A stretch of DNA of 64,000 bases, taken from assembly GCA_963816555.1 (NCBI GenBank), contig CAWFLD010000002.1, positions 186,001 to 250,000 on the forward strand, given 5' to 3'. The notes beneath the pieces are model-generated. The model saw only the letters and a list, made by a program, of their open reading frames with translations, searched no databases and was not told the origin of the DNA. Origin of the DNA: Lutibaculum sp963816555 (GTDB lineage Bacteria; Pseudomonadota; Alphaproteobacteria; Rhizobiales; Tepidamorphaceae). Shown here piece after piece: positions 27,400-35,832 of this stretch. Position 1 is the first letter of the stretch. Each line of letters opens with the position of its first letter. The translations under genes and the position numbers were made by a program.

Positions 27400-27984
27400 A
27401 TGTCCGAGGCTTTCCTGGTCCGCAGGGACAGCAACAGGCGCGAGGAGTGCGAGCTCTTCGTAAGAGCCGTCTATCACGCCGAGTATAGGGCGGAGATCGT
27501 CTCGTTTCCCACGCAGATGATCGCGCTGGCGGACGAGACGGGCGCCATCCTCTGCGCGGCCGGCCTGCGGCTGAACAGGGACGGGTTCTTCTCCGAGGCC
27601 TATCTCGACGCGCCGGTGGAGGACGTCCTCTCCCGCCTGTCCGGCTCCGACGTGGTGCGCCCCGACATCTTCGAGGTCACGACCCTGGCGAGCGTCTCGC
27701 GGGGCAGCCTCGTCCACTTCATCGAGGCGATCGTCGGCTTCGGCGAGGCGAGGGGCTTCGAGTGGGCCTTCTTCACGCTGACGAGCCGCCTGTCGAAGCT
27801 CGTCGGCCGCATGAACCTGTCGCCGCTGCACCTGGCGGACGCCGACCCCCTGCGGGTCGAGAGGCCGGACCGCTGGGGCACCTACTACGACGGCGAGCCC
27901 AGGGTCTACGCGGTGCGGAGCCCGTCCCTGGCGCGGGCTCTCCCTCCGGTGCGGGAGGCGGCGGCCCATGCAGCCCATCCTTGA
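27400..27984 (+). CDS. Thermostable hemolysin family protein (PF12261-like)
   Basis: The 194-residue protein has the family pattern RAVYHAEYRAEIVSFPTQMI, LADETGAILCAAGLRLNRDG, FFSEAYLDAPVEDVL, DIFEVTTLASVSRGSLVHF and FEWAFFTLTSRLSKLVGRMN. It ends with DRWGTYYDGEPRVYAV. The name comes from one Vibrio protein; there is no signal peptide or pore-forming feature, so a toxin role is doubtful. The arrangement (acidic strand, EVTTLAS, then a helix and VFTLT-like strand) resembles the GNAT/LuxI acyltransferase fold, which is my inference. It is the first gene of a tightly packed operon: the AMP ligase start lies inside its 3' end. It likely takes part in making a small acyl-derived molecule with the next three enzymes. 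Confidence 0.8.
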   Translation: MSEAFLVRRDSNRREECELFVRAVYHAEYRAEIVSFPTQMIALADETGAILCAAGLRLNRDGFFSEAYLDAPVEDVLSRLSGSDVVRPDIFEVTTLASVSRGSLVHFIEAIVGFGEARGFEWAFFTLTSRLSKLVGRMNLSPLHLADADPLRVERPDRWGTYYDGEPRVYAVRSPSLARALPPVREAAAHAAHP

Positions 27985-29437
27985 CGCCATGCGGCGCCAC
28001 GCCGCCACCGACCCCGCGGCCGTCGCGATGAGCGAGCCCGGCCGCAGCCTGACGCGCCGCGATCTCCTGGACCGGGTCACGCGGCTCGCCTCGGCGCTTC
28101 GCGGCGCCCCGTCGGTGGTCGGCCTCCTCGGGCCGAACGGCATCGACCTCGCGACGGCGCAGCTCGCCTGCGCCGTGGCCGGCCGGACCGTGGTGCCGCT
28201 GCCGGGCTTCTTCAGCCGGGCGCAGCTCGCCCACGTCGTCCGCGACGCCGGCGTCTCGCTGATCCTCGCCACGGAGGAGAGCATGTCGCGGGCGATGGGC
28301 CTCGGCCTGCCGGCGGTGGCGATCGGCCAGCTGTCCCCGCGCGAAACCGGTTGCGAGCCGGCGGGCGGCTTCGCCCAGATCATCTACACCTCGGGCAGCA
28401 CGGGCGATCCCAAGGGCGTGAAGCACGAGGGCGGCCAGATCGCGTGGTCGAGCGCCGCGCTCGCGGCTGCCACGGGGGCCGGGGAGGGCGACAGCTACCT
28501 CTCCGTCCTGCCGCTGCCGATGCTGCTCGAGACGATCTGCGCCGTCTTCGTGCCGGTGCTCGTCGGGGCGCGGGTGCATTTCGAGCCGGAGCTGGCCGAG
28601 GCGATCGGCGACGGCAGCGTCTCCGGCCTCGCCGACGCGTTCCGGATCCACCGGCCGTCGATGAGCGTGCTCGTGCCGCAGCTCCTGAGGGCGCTGGTGC
28701 TCGAGATCGCCCAGACCGGCGGCAGCGTGCCGGACTCGCTGCGCTTCGTCGCCGTCGGCGGCGCCCCGGTGCCGGGGCCGCTGGCCGAGGCGGCCTGGCG
28801 CCTCGGCATCCCCGTGCACGAGGGCTACGGCCTCTCGGAATGCTGCTCGGTCGTGGCGGTCAACCGCCCGGGCGAGCGCCGGCCAGGCACGTCCGGCCGG
28901 CCGCTCGACGGCCTGTCCGTCACGATCGACGAGGGCGAGATCGTCGTCTCGGGCCCCTCCGTCATGGCCGGCTATCTCGGCGGCCCCGCCGTCTCCGGCG
29001 CCTGGCGCACAGGGGACCTCGGCGTGATCGACGAGGACGGCTACCTCGCCGTGCACGGCCGGCGCGACAACCTGATCGTCACGTCGTACGGGCGCAACGT
29101 CAGCCCCGAGTGGATCGAGACGATGCTGCTCGGCGACGCCCGCATCGCCGCCTGCGCGGTCGCGGGCAGCGGCGCGCCGCACCTCACCGCGCTCCTCGTG
29201 CCGTCGCGGGACGGGGCCGCCTGGTTCTCGCGCGCCACGGCCGGCGAGATCGCCCGCCTGGTCGAGGCGGCCTGCGCCGACGCCCCCGGCTACGCCGTCC
29301 CCAAGGCCCACCTCGTCGTGCCGATGGAGAGGGCGGCCTGCGAGGGGCTCTTCGCCGGCGACGGCCGCATCCGCCGCGGCCGCGTCCAGGCCTTCGTCGC
29401 CCGCGAGCAGGCGATGGCCGCCGTCTCGCTCCTCTGA
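27968..29437 (+). CDS. AMP-binding (ANL superfamily) ligase
   Basis: This 489-residue protein has the adenylation core: IIYTSGSTGDPKGVKHEGGQ near residue 140, VGGAPVPG, the EGYGLSECCSV motif near 288, WRTGDLGVIDEDGYLAVHGR near 348 and the hinge RRDNLIVTSYGRNVSPEWIE. The usual A10 lysine region near the C-terminus reads FAGDGRIRRGRV, with arginine where the catalytic lysine (NGKxxR) is expected. It should activate a carboxylic acid as an acyl-AMP, possibly passing it to CoA or directly to an acceptor. No carrier protein is encoded nearby. The start overlaps the preceding gene by 17 bases, so they are coupled. Confidence 0.9.
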   Translation: MQPILDAMRRHAATDPAAVAMSEPGRSLTRRDLLDRVTRLASALRGAPSVVGLLGPNGIDLATAQLACAVAGRTVVPLPGFFSRAQLAHVVRDAGVSLILATEESMSRAMGLGLPAVAIGQLSPRETGCEPAGGFAQIIYTSGSTGDPKGVKHEGGQIAWSSAALAAATGAGEGDSYLSVLPLPMLLETICAVFVPVLVGARVHFEPELAEAIGDGSVSGLADAFRIHRPSMSVLVPQLLRALVLEIAQTGGSVPDSLRFVAVGGAPVPGPLAEAAWRLGIPVHEGYGLSECCSVVAVNRPGERRPGTSGRPLDGLSVTIDEGEIVVSGPSVMAGYLGGPAVSGAWRTGDLGVIDEDGYLAVHGRRDNLIVTSYGRNVSPEWIETMLLGDARIAACAVAGSGAPHLTALLVPSRDGAAWFSRATAGEIARLVEAACADAPGYAVPKAHLVVPMERAACEGLFAGDGRIRRGRVQAFVAREQAMAAVSLL

Positions 29438-29482
29438 CCAACCCCAGAATCTCCGAAAGCCCCGGAAGAAAGGGAACCGCCG

Positions 29483-30151
29483 ATGTCCTTCTACGCGCGC
29501 CTCGTCTCGGAAACCTCCGCGGAACGCGAGGCCTTCCTGATGATCCCCCTCGTGCAGCACGCCTCGCGCCACGGCGCCACGCAGGAGCTCTACCTGCGCT
29601 TCCTCGGCGAGGCGTATCACCACGTGAAGCACACCTTCCCGCTGCTCGCCCTCGCTGCCTCGCGCACCACCGACGAGCGCTACCAGGACGCCCTCGTCGA
29701 ATACATGGAGGAGGAGCGCGGCCACGAGAAATGGATCCTCGACGACATCCGCGCGCTCGGCGGCGACGCCGAGGCGGTGCGGACGGGCGAGCCCGGCACC
29801 GCCTGCCGCATCATGGTCGGCTACGCCTACTACGCGATCGAGCACCTGAGCCCCTACGCCATGCTCGGCAGCGTCCACGTGCTCGAGGGCATGTCGGTGA
29901 AGCTCGCCGACGCGGTGGCCGACGCGATGCGAAGGACGCTCGGCATCACCGACGACACCGGCTTCTCCTACCTCCGCTCGCACGGCTCGCTCGACCAGGA
30001 GCACGTGGCGTTCTTCCGCCAGCTCGCCGACGGCTTCACCGACCCCGAGGCGCAGCGGATCATCGTCGAGAACGCGCGCATCTTCTATCGCCTCTACGGC
30101 GACATCTTCCGCGACCTCGGCCGCGACGCGGAGTTCCGCCATGCGGCCTGA
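29483..30151 (+). CDS. Heme-oxygenase-like diiron protein (TenA/iron-containing redox enzyme family)
   Basis: The 222-residue all-helical protein carries a full set of candidate iron ligands: Glu43 region (LGEAYHHVKH), Glu78-x2-His81 (EEERGHEKW), Glu135 (VHVLEGMS) and His167-x3-Asp171-x2-His174 (SHGSLDQEH). This E-x2-H, E, HxxxDxxH series is the pattern of heme-oxygenase-like diiron oxidases such as UndA and CADD, which use O2 to oxidise or cleave C-H, C-C or C-N bonds. It lacks the thiaminase cysteine context of TenA and no thiamine genes are nearby. It follows the AMP ligase by 45 bases and overlaps the SDR start, so it probably acts on the activated or coupled acid. Confidence 0.87.
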   Translation: MSFYARLVSETSAEREAFLMIPLVQHASRHGATQELYLRFLGEAYHHVKHTFPLLALAASRTTDERYQDALVEYMEEERGHEKWILDDIRALGGDAEAVRTGEPGTACRIMVGYAYYAIEHLSPYAMLGSVHVLEGMSVKLADAVADAMRRTLGITDDTGFSYLRSHGSLDQEHVAFFRQLADGFTDPEAQRIIVENARIFYRLYGDIFRDLGRDAEFRHAA

Positions 30152-30914
30152 GCCGAAGCGGGTCCTGATCACGGGAGCGGGGTCCGGCATCGGCCGGGCC
30201 CTGGCGATCGAGGCCGCGCGGCGCGGCCTGCAGGTCGCGCTGTGCGGGCGGCGGCCCGAGACGCTCGACGCGACGCTCCGCGAACTGGCCGGCACGGGCC
30301 ACTGGGCCCTCGCCGCTGATGTGACCGACGCGTCGGGCCGGCGGGCCATCGTGGAAAGCGTGATGCGGCACTGGGCGGCGCTCGACGTCCTCGTCAACAA
30401 CGCGGGGCTCGTCGAGGGCGGCGCGCTCGAGGACCTCGACGACGCGGCGCTCGCGCGCATCTTCGACACCAACGTGATCGGCCCCATCGCGCTGACGCGC
30501 GACCTCATGCCGATGCTCGAGCGCGCGCAGCCCTCGCGGGTCGTCAATGTCGGCTCCGTGTTCGGCGACATCCCGTATCCGCTCTTCGCGTCCTACTCGG
30601 CGTCGAAGTTCGCGCTGCGCGGCTTCTCCACGGCGCTCCGCCGGGAGTGGAAGGGCCGCGGCATCGGCGTGACCTACGTCGCGCCGCGCGCCACGAGGAC
30701 GGCGGCGCTCGCCTCCGTCGAGGCGCACATGCCGCAGGCGGCCGGACGGTCCGATTCCCCCGAAATCGTCGCGCGCCTCGTCTGGCGGGCGATCGAGAGC
30801 GGCGCGAGCTCGGTCTACGCGCCGGGCCCCGAGCGCCTCTTCGTGCTGCTCCAGCGCACCTTCCCGGGGCTGATCGACCGGGCGCTGTCGCGCCCCGCAT
30901 CGAGCTCCGCCTGA
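30141..30914 (+). CDS. Short-chain dehydrogenase/reductase (SDR)
   Basis: The 257-residue classical SDR has TGAGSGIG at residues 11-18 for the dinucleotide, NNAG at 86-89, Ser139, and the catalytic pair Tyr152-x3-Lys156 (SYSASKFALRGFSTALRREW). RR at 37-38 favours NADP(H). It would reduce a ketone or aldehyde or oxidise an alcohol. Its start overlaps the diiron protein stop by 11 bases, so translation is coupled and a shared pathway is likely. The last residues (LFVLLQRTFPGLIDRAL) form a hydrophobic C-terminal helix like that of membrane-associated SDRs acting on lipids. Confidence 0.92.
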   Translation: MRPEPKRVLITGAGSGIGRALAIEAARRGLQVALCGRRPETLDATLRELAGTGHWALAADVTDASGRRAIVESVMRHWAALDVLVNNAGLVEGGALEDLDDAALARIFDTNVIGPIALTRDLMPMLERAQPSRVVNVGSVFGDIPYPLFASYSASKFALRGFSTALRREWKGRGIGVTYVAPRATRTAALASVEAHMPQAAGRSDSPEIVARLVWRAIESGASSVYAPGPERLFVLLQRTFPGLIDRALSRPASSSA

Positions 30915-30956
30915 CCTTCAGACATTCCGCTTCGAACCCGAATGGGAGGAACCACC

Positions 30957-31634
30957 ATGGCGTCCGCACACACGCGCCTCGCCCTCGCCGCCGCAAGCCT
31001 CGCGCTGCTGCTTTCGCCGCTCGCCACGCCGGCGGCCCGCGCCTCCGACGACCCGGCGCTCGACCAGGCCGTGCACCGCATCGCCGTCGAATGGGCGCAG
31101 GCCAAGTACGGCATGCCGGAGGGCAGCCAGCAGTCCGACCGCATGAACGTGATCGGCGACGAGGCCGACGCCCTGGCCGCGCAGTACCCGGACCGCGCCG
31201 AGGCGCTGATCTGGGACGGCATCATCACCAGCGAGCGCGCCTCGATGGCGAACCCGCTCTTCGCCCTCGGCCTCGCCAAGAAGGCGCGCGACGTGCTCCA
31301 GAAGGCCGAGGCGATCGATCCCGCGGCCCTCGACGCCGGCGCCCCCACCTCGCTCGGCGTGCTCTACTACCGGGTGCCGGGCTTCCCGATCGGCTTCGGC
31401 GACAACAAGAAGGCGCGGCAGCTTCTCGAGCAGGCCGTGACGCTTGCCCCGAACGGGCTCGACGCCTGGTACTTCTACGGCGACTTCCTGCACGCGCAGG
31501 GCCAGGACGCGGAGGCGATCGCGGCGCTGCAGCACGCGCTGGCCGTGCCGCAGGATCCCGACCGGCCGCTGTGGGACAAGAGCCGCCGCATCGTCGTGCA
31601 GCAGCTGATCGACCGGATCGGGGCCAGCTCATGA
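30957..31634 (+). CDS. Exported TPR protein
   Basis: The start at 30957 is chosen over 30942 because GGGAGGA precedes it by six bases. It opens a Sec signal peptide (LALAAASLALLLSPLATPAA, cleavage near ARAS). The mature part has tetratricopeptide-like helices: KKARDVLQKAEAIDPAALDA, KKARQLLEQAVTLAPNGLDA and AEAIAALQHALAVPQDPDRP. The stretch GVLYYRVPGFPIGFGDNKKA resembles a conserved family of small periplasmic TPR proteins. It sits 42 bases after the SDR in the same operon. I infer a scaffold or accessory role for the cluster in the periplasm; there are no catalytic residues to assign an enzyme function. Confidence 0.82.
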   Translation: MASAHTRLALAAASLALLLSPLATPAARASDDPALDQAVHRIAVEWAQAKYGMPEGSQQSDRMNVIGDEADALAAQYPDRAEALIWDGIITSERASMANPLFALGLAKKARDVLQKAEAIDPAALDAGAPTSLGVLYYRVPGFPIGFGDNKKARQLLEQAVTLAPNGLDAWYFYGDFLHAQGQDAEAIAALQHALAVPQDPDRPLWDKSRRIVVQQLIDRIGASS

Positions 31635-31664
31635 GGGAAGAGGCATGGCTGCGGGACGACAGCG

Positions 31665-32321
31665 ATGAGCTACTGGGAGAGCCTCGGGCGGCAGCTGCGC
31701 CGGCCGGACGGGATCCACGGCCGCGTGGTCGGCGAGCTGATGGAGCACATGAACCGGGAGCCCTACCGGCTGGCGCTCGATGCGCTGGATGCGGGGGCGG
31801 CGGACCATGTGCTGGAGCTCGGCTTCGGGAGCGGGCAGGGCCTTGCGGCTCTGGCGGAACAGGCGACTGAAGGCCGGATCTGCGGTCTCGACCATTCGCC
31901 GGACATGGTGGCGCGGGCGGCGGCGCGGAACCGCGCTTCCGTCGCCGCCGGGCGGATGGAGCTCGTCGAGGGGTCGTTCACGGCGCTGCCCTGGCCGGAC
32001 CGCGCCTTCGACAGGGTACTCCTGGTCAACGTCGTCTACTTCTTCGGCCGCGAGGGCTTCGAGATCGCCGAGATCCGGCGTGTGCTGAGGCCGGGAGGAC
32101 GGGCGGTCGCCTACGTGACCGACGCGGCGACCATGGCGCGCTGGCCCTTCGCCGGCCCCGACACCCATCGCACCTTCGACGCCGAAAGCCTGGCGGCGCT
32201 GTTCGAGGATGGCGGCCTTTCCATGGACGGACCCGTTCGCGAGGCCCCGCTTCCGCTCGGCATGCGCGGGCTGGTCGCGATGTGCGCTCCGGCCGCCGTC
32301 ATAGCCTGGCGTTTCGCGTGA
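31665..32321 (+). CDS. Class I SAM-dependent methyltransferase
   Basis: The 218-residue protein has motif I VLELGFGSGQGLA near residue 48, the acidic end of strand 2 (CGLDHSPDMVARAA), motif III-like FDRVLLVNVVYFFGREG, and RRVLRPGGRAVAYV after it. This is the layout of UbiE/type 11 methyltransferases. The acceptor is unknown. It lies 30 bases after the TPR gene on the same strand and so may be the last member of the 27400 operon, methylating its product. It is convergent with the HpnN-like transporter gene (27-base gap). Alternatively it is an unrelated passenger. Confidence 0.85.
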   Translation: MSYWESLGRQLRRPDGIHGRVVGELMEHMNREPYRLALDALDAGAADHVLELGFGSGQGLAALAEQATEGRICGLDHSPDMVARAAARNRASVAAGRMELVEGSFTALPWPDRAFDRVLLVNVVYFFGREGFEIAEIRRVLRPGGRAVAYVTDAATMARWPFAGPDTHRTFDAESLAALFEDGGLSMDGPVREAPLPLGMRGLVAMCAPAAVIAWRFA

Positions 32322-32348
32322 GGCCGACCGGGCCACCCGAGCCGGCGG

Positions 32349-34945
32349 TCAGGGATGCGCGTTCCCGCCGCCGTCCTTCGGCGCGCGCCCCAGGTGGCGC
32401 TGGGCGAAGGTGATCAGCGGCGGCGTGAGGGCGAAGGTCATGCCGACGGCGGCGGCGACCGCGGTGGCGAGCAGGATCCCCATGCTGGCGGTGCCGCGGT
32501 GCTCGGAGAAGGCGAGCGTGCCGAAGGCGGCGACCGTGGTCAGCGCGCTGAACAGAACGGCGCCGGGGCGCCGAGGTGTCGAACACCGATCCCGTCTCCC
32601 GGCTCGCCCGCAGCGCCACGTGGACGCCGCTGTCTATCCCGATGCCGATCAGCAGGGGCAGGACGATGACGTTGGCATAGTTGAACGGCATGTCGAGGAC
32701 GACGGTGATCCCCACCGTCACGGCCGCCGCCATCATGAGCGGCACGAGTATCGCGCCGACGAGCCGGATGCTGCGCAGCATCGGCCAGGCGATCAGGACG
32801 CAGCCGACGAGGGACAGGCCCGCCGCCTCGAGGATCGCGGAGGTCACGGCCTCCGCGGCGCCGTGGATCACGTCGGGCGGCCCGGCGGCGCCGGGCGCCA
32901 CGGCCGCGACCGCCTGGACGAAGTCCTCCCGCGCGGCCGGCGTGTCGAGGCTGGCGCTCGGTGTGATCTCGACCCGCAGCCGGCCATCCTCCGAGACGTA
33001 GCGTTCCCGCAGTGCCTCGGGCAGCGCGTCCCGGGTGACGGTGTCTGCGTCGAGCTGCGCCGCCAGACGGTCGATCATCATCGGGAAATAGAGGAAGAGG
33101 TCGGCCGAAAGGGCTGCGTCCGTGGCCGGCGTCCGCCTCTTCGCGTAGGCGCGGAGCTCGTCCGCCAGCCTGTGCGCCGCCTCGCCCGGCTGTTCGGCGA
33201 GCTGGGCGGCGAGGGAGGCGGGGGTGACGGTCTCGCTGCGGGCCGAACCGCTGCGGCTCGCCCTCGACGGCGTGCCGGAGCGAGGGGGAGGCGAGGTCGA
33301 TGAGCTTGAGCTTCTCGTCCTGGCGGGCGGGCACGAAGTCGCCGATCCAGCGCGCGTCGCCGACCTCCGGCAACGGCTTCAGGGCCGCGACGACGTCCTT
33401 CGCCGCCTGGTCGTCCCCGACGACGAGGCTCAGGCGCATCGGCGTCAGCGCCGGATCCTCGTCGAGCCAGCGATAGGCCTGGACCGACGGCGCCTGCGGG
33501 TTCCTGAGCGCCATCGGGTCCGCGGCGAAGCGGGCGAAGGGCACGAGGCCGATACCGGCGAGGCCGAGCACGACCGCCAGGATCCGCAGCGCCCTCGTCA
33601 CCCCGGGCGACGGGCGGGGAAGGGGGCGCGGCACCCGGCCGCTGTCGAGGCGCGGCCAGAGCATGATGCCGGCCGGGATGACGGTCAGCGTCACGAGGAG
33701 CGCGACGATCACGCCGACGCCGCCGATCAGCCCGAGCTGCGCCATGCCGACGAACTTGGTCGTCCCGAAGGCGAAGAAGGCGAGCGCCGTCGTCGCCGTG
33801 CTGAGGATCAGGGCGGGCCCGACGACGCGCCCGGTTTCCACGAGCGCCGCCCGCCGGTCGCTGCCGCCGCGATGCTCGTCGAAATGGGCGACGAAGTGGA
33901 TCGCGTAGTCGATGCCGAGCCCGACCATCAGCACGACGAAGGCGACCGACACGAGGTTCAGCGCGCCGATGGCGATGCCGGCGAAGCCGGCGGTGAGGAC
34001 GAGGGTGATGACGAGGCTGCCGAGCGTGAGCGCCATGCGGGTGAGCGAGCCGAGCGCGAGGTAGAGCAGCACCGCCACCGCCACCATCGAGACGGCCATC
34101 GAGAGGGGCAGGGTCTGCGTGACGCTCTCGAGCTCCTCCGCCCGCAGGGCCGGGTCGCCGGTGACGCCGATCTCGACGTGGCTGGCGAGCGCCGGGTCGA
34201 GGCCGGCGATCGCCTGGTCGATGGCGAGGAGGGCCGGCTCGGCCGGTTGCAGGGAGGAGTAGTCGAGCTTCGGGCCGACGTCGATGACCCGGACGGCGTG
34301 CCCCGCCTGCGGCCCGGAGAGGAGGCCCGACCAGGCGAACGGCCTGCTCCGGCCCTCGCGCTCGGCGGCGAGGACGTCGGCCGTCTCGGCATAGACCGGC
34401 TGGAGCGCGTCGAGGCCCGCGCCCGCCTGGCTCGCGAGCATCGTGCCGGTGCCGATCGACTGCAGGAAATTGGAAAGGCTCTGGTCGACGCGCAGCGCCG
34501 CGAGCAGGCCGGCGGCCCGGCCGAGCCGCGTCAGGCGGTCTTCGAGCTGGTCGACGCTCATGTAGAGCAGGCCGTGCGAGACGAAGAACGGGTCCGCGCT
34601 CGGGGCGTAGACCCAGTCGAACACGTCGTGGCGCGCCTCGAGCTTGCCGGCCAGGGCGGAGACAACCGCGTCCGCGGCGTCGGCGGTCTCCGAGCGCACG
34701 ACGACGATCACGCTGTCCCTGGTCTTGGGGAACGCCTCGTCGAGCGCCGCGAGGCGCTGCCGGAAGGGCAGGTCGGCGGACAGCATGCCGCTCGAATCCG
34801 TGTCGATGCCGAGGCGGAGGGCGGCGAGGATGCCGAGAACGACGAGCACCAGCACGGCGAGCATGGTCACGACGGGCCGCGCCGTGGTCGCGCGGATCAG
34901 GCGCCCGGCGGCCGCGGCGGCCCACTCGTCGTTCGATCGTCGCAC
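32349..34945 (-). CDS. RND/MMPL transporter, HpnN-like (frameshifted)
   Basis: A GTG at 34945 with GGAGA before it starts a protein of about 865 codons with two MMPL halves: TM1 near the N-terminus, the loop ADLPFRQRLAALDEAFPKTR, then helix blocks LPLSMAVSMVAVAVLLYLAL and NLVSVAFVVLMVGLGIDYAI with the conserved GxDYAIH. The second half has NYANVIVLPLLIGIGIDSGV. DLPFRQR and FPKT match HpnN, which moves hopanoids to the outer membrane in hopanoid producers. No hpn genes are in view. Frame changes lie near 33240 and 32570. Its 3' end meets the methyltransferase, so it could instead export the lipid-like product of the 27400 cluster. Confidence 0.83.
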
Positions 34946-35107
34946 GGCTCTCCCCGATCTCCGCCCCGCAAGGCCATCAGCGGTGACGCAGCGCCGCGGG
35001 CAAGTCAACGCGAAGCCGCCGCGGGCAGGCACCGCGCGCCGGCCGGGGGCTCCGGGCCGCTCCGCCCGTCACGCGCGGGTCAGTGGCGTGGGGGCGTCTC
35101 CTCGCCC

Positions 35108-35734
35108 TCAGTAGAGCGTCTGCTTGATGCGCTCCTGGAGCCAGGGATCGTATTCGGAGGCGAGGGTTTCGGCGTGCGTCGTCTCCTCGAGAAGCTGGCC
35201 TGCCGTCGGCAGGCTGCCGCGCGGCACATGGCGCTCCGGGTCCCAGAGCTTCGAGCGGACGATCGCCTTCGAGCACTGGAAGAAGATCGAGTCGACATGG
35301 ATGACGAGCACGGTGATCGGCAGCCGGCCGTTCACCTCGAAGCGGGCGAGCAGCTCGGGGTCCTTCGAGATCTCCGCGCGGCCGGTGATGCGCAGCGTCT
35401 CGCCCTGGCCGGGGATCAGGAACAGGAGCGCCACCCGCGGGTCGCCGAGGATGTTGCGCAGGGAGTCGACGCGCCGGTTGCCCGGCCGGTCGGGCAGGAT
35501 GATCGTCTGCTCGTCGGCGACGTGCACGAAGCCCGCCGGGTCGCCGCGCGGCGAGCAGTCGAGGCCGCCATCGGGCGCGGCCGTGGCCAGCACGACGAAG
35601 GGCGATGCCTCGAGCATCGCGCGGTAGCCCGGCGTCAGGCGCTGCACCTCCTTCTGGATCGCCGCCTTGGCGGGCTCGCCATAGGTCGCGTCGAGCTCCT
35701 CGATCGAGGTGATGCGATGGGTCGTCATGAGCAT
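35108..35734 (-). CDS. Pyridoxamine 5'-phosphate oxidase family FMN-binding protein
   Basis: The 208-residue protein has the split-barrel PPOX fold: FVVLATAAPDGGLDCSPRGD, then PGNRRVDSLRNILGDPRVAL, LFLIPGQGETLRITGRAEIS and CSKAIVRSKLWDPERHVPRG. The last motif is typical of the MSMEG_1061-like family, whose members bind FMN (or F420 in actinobacteria) and reduce small substrates. It is probably not the vitamin B6 enzyme. GAGGAATC precedes the chosen ATG at 35734; an ATG two codons on is possible. It is the downstream partner of the M20 peptidase gene (98-base gap). Confidence 0.88.
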   Translation of the reverse strand: MLMTTHRITSIEELDATYGEPAKAAIQKEVQRLTPGYRAMLEASPFVVLATAAPDGGLDCSPRGDPAGFVHVADEQTIILPDRPGNRRVDSLRNILGDPRVALLFLIPGQGETLRITGRAEISKDPELLARFEVNGRLPITVLVIHVDSIFFQCSKAIVRSKLWDPERHVPRGSLPTAGQLLEETTHAETLASEYDPWLQERIKQTLY

Positions 35735-35832
35735 GATTCCTCTGGCTTTCGAGACATCATGGGCCAGGCATGCGGCCGCGCGGGTCTCGCAGGACGGATG
35801 GGGAGAGGGTGGAGGGCGCCCGGCATCGGCCG

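Noticed and set aside
27400..27984. Hemolysin toxin
   Set aside because: No leader, no amphipathic or pore-forming segment, and the neighbours are biosynthetic enzymes; the family name is historical.
29483..30151. Thiaminase II (TenA)
   Set aside because: No thiamine genes nearby, and the residues match a diiron site better than the TenA cysteine active site.
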